A stretch of 64,000 nucleotides of DNA, taken from NCBI GenBank assembly GCA_920105625.2, contig OV050030.1, positions 140,024,291-140,088,290 on the forward strand, given 5' to 3'. A program made the position numbers and the translations under genes. Below are positions 41,734 to 54,600 of the stretch, in pieces (the stretch's first letter is position 1; the number at the start of each line of letters is the position of its first letter). This DNA comes from Clusia tigrina (taxonomy: Eukaryota; Arthropoda; Insecta; Diptera; Clusiidae). The notes under the pieces were generated by a model that saw only the letters and a program-made list of their open reading frames with translations, ran no database searches and had not been told where the DNA came from.

Positions 41734-42354
41734 ATGTTGACTGTGGCCTTTGACGAGTCTACTATGAGCAGAACACAAGTTCAATTGTGGTATAACCGGT
41801 TTAAGGAAGGCCGAGAAGATGTCAATAACGATGCTCGTCATGGTCGCCCGAGCACGTCAACAACCGATGAAAACATTGACGCAGTGAAGAAAATGATTTT
41901 GGATAATCGTCGAATCACTATCAGAGAGGTTGCTGATGATGTTGGCATATCGTTCGGCTCATGCCAAGCAATTTTTACGGATGTTTTAGGCATGAAACGT
42001 GCGGCAGCGAATATTGTTCCAAAATTGCTAAATTTTGAGCAAAAACAACGTCGCATGGACATCGCTCAGGAGCTGTTTTTGGCCAAAAACGAAACTGTTA
42101 TCATGCTCCAACCACCGTATTCACCGGACTTGGCACCCGCTGACTTTTTCCTCTTTCCAAAACTGAAGACACCGATGAAAGGAAAGCGTTTTGCTACGAT
42201 TGAGGAGATAAAAGAAAAATCGAAACAGGAGCTGTTGGCGATACCAAAAAAAGCGTTTCAGAAGTGTTTCGAGGATTGGAAAAAACGCTGGCATAAGTGT
42301 ATTATATCTGAGGTGAATTGCTTTGAAGGGCACAGTATAGGTGTTGATGAATAA
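41734..42354 (+). CDS. Open 206-codon mariner transposase remnant, copy 5 (catalytic core deleted)
   Basis: The open frame has the same layout as copy 4: partial first helix-turn-helix, GRP linker, second helix-turn-helix, core deletion at about residues 115-116, YSPDLAP and a normal C-terminus. It shares NNDARHGRP with copy 7 only. Private changes are FDEST for FGEST near the start, MLQPP for MPQPP just before the third-Asp motif, and NCFEG for NYFEG near the end. The upstream ATG at 41668 is blocked by TGA at 41695-41697. Without Asp 1 and 2 it cannot be an active transposase. Confidence 0.7.
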   Translation: MLTVAFDESTMSRTQVQLWYNRFKEGREDVNNDARHGRPSTSTTDENIDAVKKMILDNRRITIREVADDVGISFGSCQAIFTDVLGMKRAAANIVPKLLNFEQKQRRMDIAQELFLAKNETVIMLQPPYSPDLAPADFFLFPKLKTPMKGKRFATIEEIKEKSKQELLAIPKKAFQKCFEDWKKRWHKCIISEVNCFEGHSIGVDE

Positions 42355-42380
42355 ATAAATACTTTATTTTTTGATCACAC

Positions 42381-42409
42381 AATAACGGTTATTTTTTTAT
42401 CACACCTCG
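42381..42409 (-). repeat. Right terminal inverted repeat of mariner 5 (unpaired)
   Basis: This has the same sequence as the right ends of mariners 1-3. The left partner is deleted. Confidence 0.88.
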
Positions 42410-45400
42410 TATAACAAAATGAATCATTAATATGAAAAGTAATCATGAATGGTAAGATGCCGCATGAGTGGCATAAAGAATCGTGACTGATAAAATGAAA
42501 CATGAATGATAAAAATTAAACATGAATGATAAAAACTATTCATGAATGATAAAAAGAATCATGAATGATAATATGAATCATGAATGATAAAAATGAATAA
42601 TGACTGATAAAAATGAATCATGAATGTTAATATGAATCGTGAATGCTAATAAGAATCATGAATGTGAATATGATTCATATATAATAAAAATGAATCATTA
42701 ATATTAAAAGTAATCATGAATGGTAAGATGCCGCATGAGTGGCATAATGAATCGTGACTGATAAAATGAAACATGATGGTAAAATGAATCAAAAATGATA
42801 GAATGAATCATGAATGATAAAATTAATCATGTATAGTAAAAAGAATGGTGGTTGATAAAAATGGATCATGAAGGTTAAAATTGAATAATGAATGGTAACA
42901 AGAATCGTAGATGATAAAAATGAATTATGAATGGTAAAATGAATCATGAATGCTAATATGAATCATGAATGGTAAAATTAGTTCGTCAATCATAATATGA
43001 ATCATGAATGATAAAAATGAATAATGAATGATAAAATTGAATCCTGAATGAGAAATATTAATCATGAATGATAAAATGAGTCATAAATGAAAAATTATCA
43101 TGAATGATAAAATGAGTCATAAATGAAAAATTATCATGAATGATAAAATGAATAATGAAGGGTAAAATTGAATAATGAATGGTAAAATGAATCGGGGATG
43201 ATAGAAATGAATCATGAATGGTAAAATGAATCCTGCATGATAAAAATTAATCAAGAATATTAAAATAAATCAAGAATGGCAAGATGCAGCATGTGTTGCA
43301 AAATTAATCGTTAATGATAAAATGAACCATGAGTGATAAAATAAAACATCAATGATAGAATGAATCATGAATGATAAAATTAATCATGAATGGTAAAATT
43401 AATAATGGATGATAAAATGAACCGCGAATGGTAAAATGCATTGTGAATGTTAAAAATGAATCGTGAATGACAAAAATTAAACATGATTGATAAAATTAAT
43501 CATTAATGGTAAAATGAATCGTGAATGATAAATAGAATCATGAATGATAAAATGAATAATGAATGATAAAATTAATCTTGAATGATAAAATTAATCATTA
43601 ATTATAAATATTAACCACGAATGGTAGAATCAATCATGTATTATAAAAATAAACATGAATGGTAATATAATTCATGAATAACAAAAATTAAGCATGAATA
43701 TTAAAATGAATCATGAATGGAAACATGCAACATGAGGGGTAAAATGAATCATGAATGTTAAATTAATCGTGTATGAAAGAGGAATCATGAATAATATAAT
43801 AATATAATAATGAGTGGTAAAATGAATCGAATGACAAAAAAAATCGAGAATGACTTGAATCATGAATGATAAAAAAGAATCGTGAATGAAAAAATAAATC
43901 ATGAATGATAGAATGAGTTACGAATGTAAACTGAATCCTAATGGTAAATAAATCGTGAATGATAAAAACGAATCCTGAATGATAAATATTAATCATGAAT
44001 GATAAAATGAATCATGAATGAAAAAAAGTAACATGAATGATAATGTGAATCACGAAGTTAAAAATTGAATAATAAATGTTAAAATGAACCGTGGATGATA
44101 AAATTGAATAATGAATGTTAAAATGAGCCGTGGATGATAAAAATTAATCATGAATGGTAAAATGAGTCATGAACGAAAAAAATGAATAATGAATGCCAAA
44201 ATTAATCATGAATGATAGTATGAATCATGATTGATAAAATGAATCATGAATGAGAAAAAAGTATAATGAATGATAAAATGAATCCTGAAGGTCAAAATTG
44301 AATAATGAATATAAATGAATCGGGGATGAAAAAAATGAATCGGGGATGATAAAAATGAATCCTGATGGTAAAGTCAATCATGAATGATAATATGTATCTT
44401 GAATCATAATAATCATGATTGGGAAAATGATTCATGAATAATAAAAATTAAACATGAATATTAAAATGAATCATGAATGGAAAGATGCATCAGGAGTGGT
44501 AAAATGAATCGTGCAAGGTAAAATGAATCATGAACGTTAAATCGATCGTGAATGATAAAATGAATCATGAATGATATGAATCTTGAATGGTAAAATGAAT
44601 CGAAAGATAAAAACAATCGTGTATCACATGAGTCATGAATGGTAAAAATAATTCCGAATAATATAAATGAATCCTAAATAAAAAAATTAATTATGAATGT
44701 TAGAATGAATCATGAATGTGAAATAAATCATGAATGGCAAATGAATTGTGAATGATAAAAATGAATCCTGAATGATAAATATTAATCATGAATTAAAAAA
44801 GTATCATACATGATAAAATGAATCATGAAGGTTAAAATTGAATAATGAATGGTTAAAGGTATCATGAATGATAAAAATGAATGGTAAAATGAATCACGAA
44901 TGATAAAAATGAATCCTGAATGAAAAATATTAATCATGAATCATAAAAATGAATCATGAATGTGAAAATGAATCATGAATGGTAAATGGAATCTTGAATG
45001 TTAAAACTAATCGTGAATGATAATATAAATCGTGAATGATAATACGAATCATGAATCATAAAATAAATGAAATAAATGAATGGTAAAATTAATCATGAAT
45101 GTTAAAACAATCGTGAATGATAGACTGAATCATGAATGATAAAATGAATCAAGAATGATAAAAATGAATTATGGTAAAATGAATAATGAATGATAAAATA
45201 AATCATGAAGGTTAAAATTGAATAACTAATGGTGAAATGTCTCGTGGATGATAAAGATGAAGCATGAATGGTAAAATGGATCATGAATGATAATATGAAT
45301 CATGAATGATAAAAAGAACCGTGAATGGCAAAATGAAGTGTGAATGTTAAAAATGATTCGTGAATGATAAAATTTAAACATGAATGACAAAAATTATTCA

Positions 45401-47712
45401 TGACTGATACAAAGAATCATGAATGATAAATATATATTATTATTGACAAAATTAATCGTGAATGATAATATATCATGGATGATAAAAATGAATTAATGGT
45501 AAAATAAATCATAAATGATAAAAATGAATCGTGAATGATAAACTGCATTGTTAATGTTAAAAATAAATCGTGAATGATAAAAATAATCATGAACGATAAA
45601 ACTAATCATGAACGATCAAAAGAATCATGACTGATAATATGAATCATGAATATTAAAATGATTCATGAATGTTTAATCGAATAATAAATGAATCATGAAT
45701 GCCCAAATGCATCATGATTGTTAAAGCTATCGTGAATGATAGGATGAATCATGAATGATAAAATGAATCATGAATCAAAAATTTATCTTGAGTGATAAAA
45801 TGAATCATGAATGATAAAAATGAATAATGAGTGGTAAAATGAATCTTGTATGATAAAAATGAATCATGATTGGTAAAGTGAATCGCGAATGATAATATGA
45901 ATTATGAATGATAAAAAGAATCATGAATGAAAAAATGAATAATGAATGATAAAATGAATCATGAATGATAAAATTAATAATTAATGTTAAAATTAATCCT
46001 TAATGATAAAAATTAACCTTGAATGATAGAATCAATCATGAATGATAAAAATGAATCATGAATGGAATAATGAATTACGAATGATAATATGAATCGTGAC
46101 TGATAGTAAGAGCCAGGAATAGTAATATGATTCATGAATAATAAAAACTAATCAGTAAGGGTAAGATGCACCATGCATGGCATAATGAATCGTGACTAAG
46201 AAAATGTAACATGAATGCTGAATGGAATCATAAATGAAAAAATGAATCATGAAGATAAAATTAACTATGAATGGTAAAATCAATCATGGTTGATAAAATT
46301 GAATAATAAAAGAAAAAATGAATCATGAATGATAAAATTTATCATGAATGATAAAAGGAATAATTAATGATAACAATTAACTATAAATGAATGATAAAAT
46401 AAATCTTGAATGGTAAAATGATTGATGAATGATAAAAATGAATAATGAATGATAAACGGAATCATGAATGATAAAAATGAATCGTGAATGATAAAAATGA
46501 ATCGTGAATGATAAAATTGAATCATGAATGGTAAAATGAATCGCGAATGATTATATGAATCGTGAATGATAAGAATCATGAATAGTAAAATTATTCATGA
46601 ATAATAAAAATTTTTCATGAATATTAAAATGAATCATGAATGGAAAGATGTATCATGAGTGGTAAAATGAATTGTGAAAGGTAAAATGAGTCATGAACGT
46701 TAAATCAATCTTGAATGATAAAATGAATCATGAATGACATAAATCATGAATGGTTAAATGAATGATGAAAACAATCTTGCATGATATGAGTCAGGGATGT
46801 AAAAAGGGATGTAATAATGAGTCCTGAATGGAAAAATGAATCATCAATGATAAATTTAATCATGAATGTAAAATGAATCATGAATGGTAAATGAATAGTG
46901 AATGATAATAATGAATCCTGAATGATAAATATTAATCATGAATGAAAAGAAGTATTATGACTGATAATGTGAATCACGAAGTTTAAAATTGAATAATCAA
47001 TATTAAAATAAACCGTGGATGATTAAAATGAATCGTGAATGCTAAAATGAATCGTGAATGAGAATATGAATCATGAATGATAAAAATAATCATGAGAGAT
47101 AAAATGAATAAAGAATTATAAAATTAATCATGAATGATAAAATTAATCATTAATGAAAAAATGAATCACAATTGATAAACATTAGCCATGAATGATAAAA
47201 TCAATCATGAATGATAAAAATGAATCATGCATTGTAAAATGAATCATGAATGATAAAATGAATCGTGAATGATAATATGAATCGTGAATGGTAATATGAT
47301 TCATGACTAATAAAAATTAAGCATGAATATTAAAATTAATCATGAATGGAATGGATGCATCATGAGTCGTAAAGTGAATCCCGAATGATAATATGAATCA
47401 TGAATGATAAAAAGAAACATGAATGAAAAAATGAATAATAAATGATAATATGAATCGCGAATGATAATAAGAATCATGAATGGTAAAATGATTCATGAAT
47501 AATTAAAATTAATCATGAATGGTAAGATGAATCATGAAAGATAGAATGAATCATGAATGATAAAATTAATAGTGAATGTTAAAATGACTCATGGTTGATA
47601 AAACTGAATGAAGAAAGATAATATGAATCATGAATGATAAAAAATGAATCATGAAGGCTAATATGAATCGTGAATGCTAATAAGAATCATGAATGTGAGT
47701 ATGATTCATATA
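42410..47712 (+). repeat. Satellite array between mariners 5 and 6
   Basis: This is 5.3 kb of satellite with no gene. It has an empty mariner site at 42680-42681 and a shorter microsatellite patch at 43790-43810. The landmark block at 45102-45284 also appears at 7354, 13251, 23709, 54996 and 60579. The last 100 bp match the left flank of mariner 4, but a deletion has brought that flank next to different upstream monomers (about 47625) than at mariner 4. Confidence 0.92.
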
Positions 47713-47741
47713 CGAGTTTTGATCAAAAAATAATCGTTATT
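47713..47741 (+). repeat. Left terminal inverted repeat of mariner 6
   Basis: This end is identical to the left end of mariner 4 (CGAGTTTTGATC) and pairs with 48597-48625. Confidence 0.88.
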
Positions 47742-47948
47742 TTCGTGAGTTACGTATATTTTTTATGTTGGTACACATGTCTGAATATATGTTGGCAATA
47801 CCAACCATTTTGGATTTTCAGTTTGTTTTTGACAGATAAAAAGGTGTTTTGGTGTGCTCTTCGATTTTGTACTATTCGAAAAAAGGATCAAAGAAACTGT
47901 ATTCAGCCTTGAGTAAAAAATGAAATTAAATGCGCAAGGACATTTGAA

Positions 47949-48570
47949 ATGTTCACTGTGGCCTTTGGCGAGTCTACTATGAGCAGAAGACAAGTTCAAT
48001 TGTGGTATAACCGGTTTAAGGAAGGCCGAGAAGATGTCAATGACGATGCTCGTCCTGGTCGCCCGAGCACGTCAACAACTGATGAAAACATTGACGCAGT
48101 GAAGAAAATGATTTTGGATAGTCGTCGAATCACTATCAGAGAGGTTGCTGATGATGTTGGCATATCGTTCGTCTCATGCCAAGCAATTTTTACGGATGTT
48201 TTAGGCATGAAACGTGCGGCAGCGAATATTGTTCCAAAATTTGCTAAATTTTGAGCAAAAACAACGTCGCATGGACATCGCTCAGGAGCTGTTTTTGGCC
48301 AAAAACGAAACCGTTATCATGTCCCAACCACCGTATTCACCGGACTTGGCACCCGCTGACTTTTTCTTCTTTCCAAAACTGAAGACACCGATGAAAGGAA
48401 ACCGTTTTGCTACGATTGAGGAGATAAAAGAAAAATCGAAACAGGCGCTGTTGGCGATACCAAAAAAAGCGTTTCAGAAGTGTTTCGAGGCTTGGAAAAA
48501 ACGCTGGCATAAGTGTATTATATCTGAGGTGAATTACTTTGAAGGGCACAATATAGGTGTTGATGAATAA
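47949..48570 (+). pseudogene. Mariner transposase remnant, copy 6 (frameshifted, catalytic core deleted)
   Basis: A one-base T insertion in the run at 48240-48242 breaks the frame after about 97 codons, just after IVPK. The first part ends at TGA 48252-48254, and the second part is open to TAA 48568-48570. It shares DSRRIT, FEAWKKR and GHNIGVDE with copy 4. Private changes include SFVSC for SFGSC in the second helix-turn-helix, FFFFPK, and GNRF. The ancestral ATG is lost (AAG at 47883-47885), and the shared TGA remains at 47910-47912. It is clearly a pseudogene. Confidence 0.9.
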
Positions 48571-48596
48571 ATAAATACTTTATTTTTTGATCACAC

Positions 48597-48625
48597 AATG
48601 ACGGTTATTTTTTGATCACACCTCG
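48597..48625 (-). repeat. Right terminal inverted repeat of mariner 6
   Basis: It ends CTCG and is followed by TACAAG, close to the TACAAC at mariner 4. It is the inverted partner of 47713-47741. Confidence 0.88.
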
Positions 48626-51600
48626 TACAAGAAAATGAATCATTAATATTAAAAGTAATCATGAATGGTAAGATGCCGCATGAGTGGCATAATGAATCGT
48701 GACTGATAAAATGAAACATGAATGATAAATATTAAACATGAATGATAAAAACTATTCATGAATGATAAAAAGAATCATGAATGATAATATGAATCATTAA
48801 TGATAAAAATGAATAATGACTGATAAAAATGAATCATGAATGTTAATATGAATCGTGAATGCTAATAAGAATTATGAATGTGAATATGATTCATATATAA
48901 TAAAAATGAATCATTAATATTAAAAGTAATCTTGAATGGTAAGATGCCGCATGTGTGGCATAATGAATCGTGACTGATAAAGTGAAACATGATGGTAAAA
49001 TGAATCAAAAATGATAGAATGAATCATGAATGATAAAATTAATCATGAATGGTAAAATGAATGGTGGTTGATAAAAATGGATCATGAAGGTTAAAATTGA
49101 ATAATGAATGGTAACATGAATCGTGGATGATAAAAATGAATTATGAATGGTAAAATGAATCATGAATGCTAATATGAATCATGAATGGTAAAATTAGTTC
49201 GTCAATCATAATATGAATCATGAATGATAAAAATGAATAATGAATGATAAAATTGAATCCTGAATGAGAAATATTAATCATGAATGATAAAATGAGTCAT
49301 AAATGAAAAATTATCATGAATGATAAAATGAGTCATAAATGAAAAATTATCATGAATGATAAAATGAATAATGAAGGGTAAAATTGAATAATGAATGGTA
49401 AAATGAATCGGGGATGATAAAAATGAATCATGAATGGTAAAATGAATCCTGCATGATAAAAATTAATCATGAATATTAAAATAAATCAAGAATGGCAAGA
49501 TGCATTATGTGTTGCAAAATTAATCGTTACTGATAAAATGAAACATGAGTGATAAAATGAGACATCAATGATAGAATGAATCATGAATGATAAAATTAAT
49601 CATGAATGGTAAAATTAATAATGGATGATAAAAAGAACCGCGAATGGTAAAATGCATTGTGAATGTTAAAAATGAATCGTGAATGACAAAAATTAAACAT
49701 GATTAATGGTAAAATGAATCATGAATGATAAATAGAATCATGAATGATAAAATGAATAATGAATGATAAAATGAGTCTTGAATGATAAAATTAATCATTA
49801 ATTATAAATATTAACCACGAATGGTAGAATCAATCATGTATTATAAAAATAAAAATGAATGGTAATATAATTCATGAATAACAAAAATTAAGCATGAATA
49901 TTAAATTGAATCATGAATGGAAACATGCAACATGAGAGGTAAAATGAATTATGAACGTTAAATCAATCGTGTATGAAAGAGGAATCATGTATGATAATAT
50001 GAATAATGAGTGGTAAAATTAATCGAATGACAAAAAAAATCGAGAATGACTTGAATCATGAATGATAAAAAAGAATCCTGAATGAAAAAATAAATCATGA
50101 ATGATAGAATGAGTTACGAATGTAAACTGAATCCTGAATGGTAAATAAATCGTGAATGATAAAAACGAATCCTGAATGATAAATATTAATCATGAATGAT
50201 AAAATGAATCATGAATGAAAAAAGTAACATGAATGATAATGTGAATCACGAAGTTAAAAATTGAATAATAAATGTTAAATGAACCGTGGATGATAAAATT
50301 GAATAATGAATGTTAAAATGAGCCGTGGATGATAAAAATTAATCATGAATGGTAAAATGAGTCATGAACGAAAAAAATGAATAATGAATGCCAAAATTAA
50401 TCATGAATGATAGTATGAATCATGATTGATAAAATGAATCATGATTGATAAAATGAATCATGATTGATAAAATGAATCATGAATGAGAAAAAAGTATAAT
50501 GAATGATAAAATGAATCATGAAGGTCAAAATTGAATAATGAATATAAATGCATCGGGGATGAAAAAAATGAATCGGGGATGATAAAAATGAATCATGATG
50601 GTAAAGTCAATCATGAATGATAATATGTATCTTGAATCATAATAATCATGATTGGTAAAATGATTCATGAATCATAAAAATTAAACATGAATATTAAAAT
50701 GAATCATGAATGAAAAGATGCATCAGGAGTGGTAAAATGAATCGTGAAAGGTAAAATGAATCATGAACGTTAAATCGATCGTGAATGATAAAATGAATCA
50801 TAAATGATATGAATCTTGAATGGTAAAATGAATCGAAAGATAAAAACAATCGTGTATCACATTAGTCATGAATGGTAAAAATAATTCCGAATAATATAAA
50901 TGAATCCTGAATAAAAAAATTAATTATGAATGATAGAATTAATCATGAATGTGAAATAAATCATGAATGGCAAATTAATTGTGAATGATAAAAATGAATC
51001 CTGAATGATAAATATTAATCATGAATTTAAAAAGTATCATACATGATAAAATGAAGGTTAAAATTGAATAATGAATGGTTAAAGGTATCATGAATGATAA
51101 AAATGAATGATAAAATGAATCACGAATGATAAAAATGAATCCTGAATGAAAAATATTAATCATGAATCATAAAAATGAATCATGAATGTGAAAATGAATC
51201 ATGAAAGGTAAATGGAATCGTGAATGTTAAAACTAATCGTGAATGATAATATAAATCGTGAATGATAATACGAATCATGAACGGTAAATTGAAATATGAA
51301 TGTTATATCGAATCATAAATGAAAATATGAATCATGAATGGTAAAATTAATCATGAATGTTAAAACAATCGTGAATGATAGACTGAATCATGAATGATAA
51401 AATGAATCATGAATGAGAAAAAAGTATAATGAATGATAAAATGAATCATGAAGATTAAAATTTAATAATGAATTTAAATGAATCTGGGATGAAAAAAATG
51501 AATCGGGGATGATAAAAATGAATCATGATGGTAAAGTCAATCATGAATGATAAAATAAATCTTGAATGGTAAAATGATTGATGATTGAAAAAAATGAGTA

Positions 51601-54600
51601 GTGAATGATAAACGGAATCATGAATGATGAAAATTAATCGTGAATGATAAAAAAGAATCATGAATGTTAAAATGAATCATGAATAAGAAAAATGAATCTT
51701 GAATGATAAAATTGAATCATGAATGGTAAAATGAATCGTGAATGATTATATGAATCGTCAATGATAAGATTCATGAATAGTAAAATTATTCATGAATAAT
51801 AAAAATTTATCATGAATATTAAAATGAATCATGAATGGAAAGATGCATCATGAGTGGTAAAATGAATTGTGAAAGGTAAAATGAGTGATGAACATTAAAT
51901 CAATCGTGAATGATAAAATGAATCATGAATGACATAAATCATGAATGGTTAAATGAATCGAATGATGAAAACAATCTTGCATGATATGAGTCAGGGATGT
52001 AAAAAGAATCACGAATGATCATAATGAGTCCTGAATGGAAAAATGAATCATCAATGATAAATTTAATCATGAATGTAAAATGAATCATGAATGGTAAATG
52101 AATAGTGAATGATAATAATGAATCCTGAATGATAAATATTAGTCATGAATGAAAAGAAGTATTATGACTGATAATGTGAATCACGAAGTTTAAAATTGAA
52201 TAATCAGTGTTAAAATGAACCGTGGATGGTTAAAATGAATCGTGAATTGTAAAATGAATCGTGAATGAGAATATGAATGATGAATGATAAAAATAATCAT
52301 GAGAGATAAAATGAATAAAGAATTATAAAATTAATCATGAATGATAAAATTAGTCATTAATGAAAAAATGAATCACAATTGATAAACATTAGCCATGAAT
52401 GATAAAATCTATCATGAATGATAAAAATGAATCATGCATTGTAAAATGAATCGTGAATGATAATATGAATCGTGAATTTTAATATGATTCATGAATAATA
52501 AAAATGAAGCATGAATATTAAAATTAATCATGAATGGAAAGATGCATCATGAGTGGTAAAGTGAATCGCGAATGATAATATGAATTATGAATGATAAAAA
52601 GAATCATGAATGAAAAAATGAATAATGAATGATGATATGAATCGCGAATGCTAATAAGAATCATGAATGGTAAAATGATTCATGAATACTTAAAATTAAT
52701 CATGAATTGTAAGATGAATCATGAAAGATAGAATGAATCATGAATGATAAAATTAATAGTGAATGCTAAAATGAATCATGGCTGATAAAACTGAATAAAG
52801 AAAGATAAAATGAATCATGAATGATAAAATGAATCATGAATGATAAAATGAATCATTAATGATAACATTTAAACATAAATGATAGACTCAATCATGAATG
52901 ATAAAATAAATCTACAATGGTAAAATGATTGATGAATGATAAAAATGAATCATGAATGGTCAAATAAATCATGAATAATAATATGAATCATGAATGATAA
53001 AAAGAGCCGTGAATGGTAAAATGCATTGTGAATGTTAAAAATGAATCGTGAATGATAAAAATTAAACATGAATGATAAAAATTATTCTTGAATGATAAAA
53101 AGAATTATGAATGATAATATGAATCGTGAATGATAAAAATGAATAATGACTGATAAAAATGAATCATGAATGCTAACATAAATCGTGAATGCTGATAAGA
53201 ATCATGAATGTGAATATGATTCATATATAATAAAAATGAATCATTAATATTAAAAGTTATCATGAATGGTAAGATGCCGCATGAGTGGCATAATGAATCG
53301 TGACTGATAAAATGAAATATGATGGTAAAATGAATCAAAAATTATAGAATGAATCATGAATGATAAAATTAATCATGAATGGTAAAATGAATGGTGGTTG
53401 ATAAAAATGGATCATGAAGGTTAAAATTGAATAATGAATGGTAACATGAATCGTGGATGATAAAAATGAATTATGAATGGTAAAATGAATCATGAATGAG
53501 AAAATTAATCATGAGTGGTAAAATGAATCAAGAATGCTAATATGAATCATGAATGGTAAAATTAGTTTGTCAATCATAATATGAATCATGAATGATAAAA
53601 ATGAATAATGAATGATAAAATTAAATCCTGAATGAGAAATATAAATCATGAATGATAAAATGAGTCATAAATGAAAGATTATCATGAATGATAAAATGAG
53701 TCATAACTGAAAAATTATCATGAATGATAAAATGAATAATGAAAAGTAAAATTGAATAATGAATGGTAAAATGAATCGGGGATGATAAAAATGAATCATG
53801 AATGGTAAAATGAATCCTGCATGATAAAAATTAATCATGAATATTAAAATGAATCAAGAATGGCAAGATGCAGCATGTGTTGCAATTGTTAACGATAAAA
53901 TGAAACATGAGTGATAAAATGAAACATCAATGATAGAATGAATCATGAATGATAAAATTAATCATGAATTGTAAAATTAATAATGGATGATAAAAAGAAC
54001 CGCGAATGGTAAAATGCATTGTGAATGTTAAAAATGAATCGTGAATGACAAAAATTTAACATGATTGATAAAATTAATCATTAATGGTAAAATGAATCAT
54101 GAATGATAAAAAGAATCATGAATGATAAAATGAATAATGAATGATAAAATGAATCTTGAATGATAAAATTAATCATTAATTATAAATATTAACCATGAAT
54201 GATAAAATGAATCTTGAATGATAAAATTAATCATTAATTATAAATATTAACCATGAATGATAGAATCAACCATGTATTATAAAAATAAAATGAATGGTTA
54301 TATTATTCATGAATAACAAAAATCAAGCATGAATATTAAAATGAATCATGAATGGAAACATGCAACATGAGTGGTAAAATGAATCGTGAAAGGTAAAATG
54401 AATCATGAACGTTAAATCGATCGTGAATGATAAAATGAATCATGAGTGATATGAGTCTTGAATGGTAAAATGAATCGAAAGAAAAAAACAATCGTGCATC
54501 AGATGAGTCATGAATGGTAAAAATAATTCCGAATAATATAAATGAATCCTAAATAAAAAAATTAATTATGAATGATAGAATTAATCATGAATGTGAAATA

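Larger units (their letters stand above)
41548..42409 (+). mobile_element. Mariner 5: 5'-truncated, internally deleted mariner, open frame
   Basis: This 862-bp copy has the same left breakpoint as mariner 3 (gaaccgtgaac, then cagtacacatg) and a complete right end followed by TATAAC. Mariner 7 is its close relative, 16,519 bp downstream. Confidence 0.92.
47713..48625 (+). mobile_element. Mariner 6: internally deleted mariner, both ends present, decayed
   Basis: This 913-bp element is 15 bp shorter than mariners 1, 2 and 4. It has lost 8 bp near 47745 (catctttt) and 7 bp near 47846 (attagtc) in the leader, and 1 bp at the ancestral start codon, and has gained 1 bp in the coding region. Its left end and flank changes match mariner 4. 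TA flanks are at 47711-47712 and 48626-48627. Confidence 0.92.

Noticed and set aside
47670..47912. 80-codon plus-strand open frame entering mariner 6
   Set aside because: It starts in satellite, runs through the left inverted repeat and leader, and ends at the TGA shared by all copies. It exists only because of leader deletions in copy 6.
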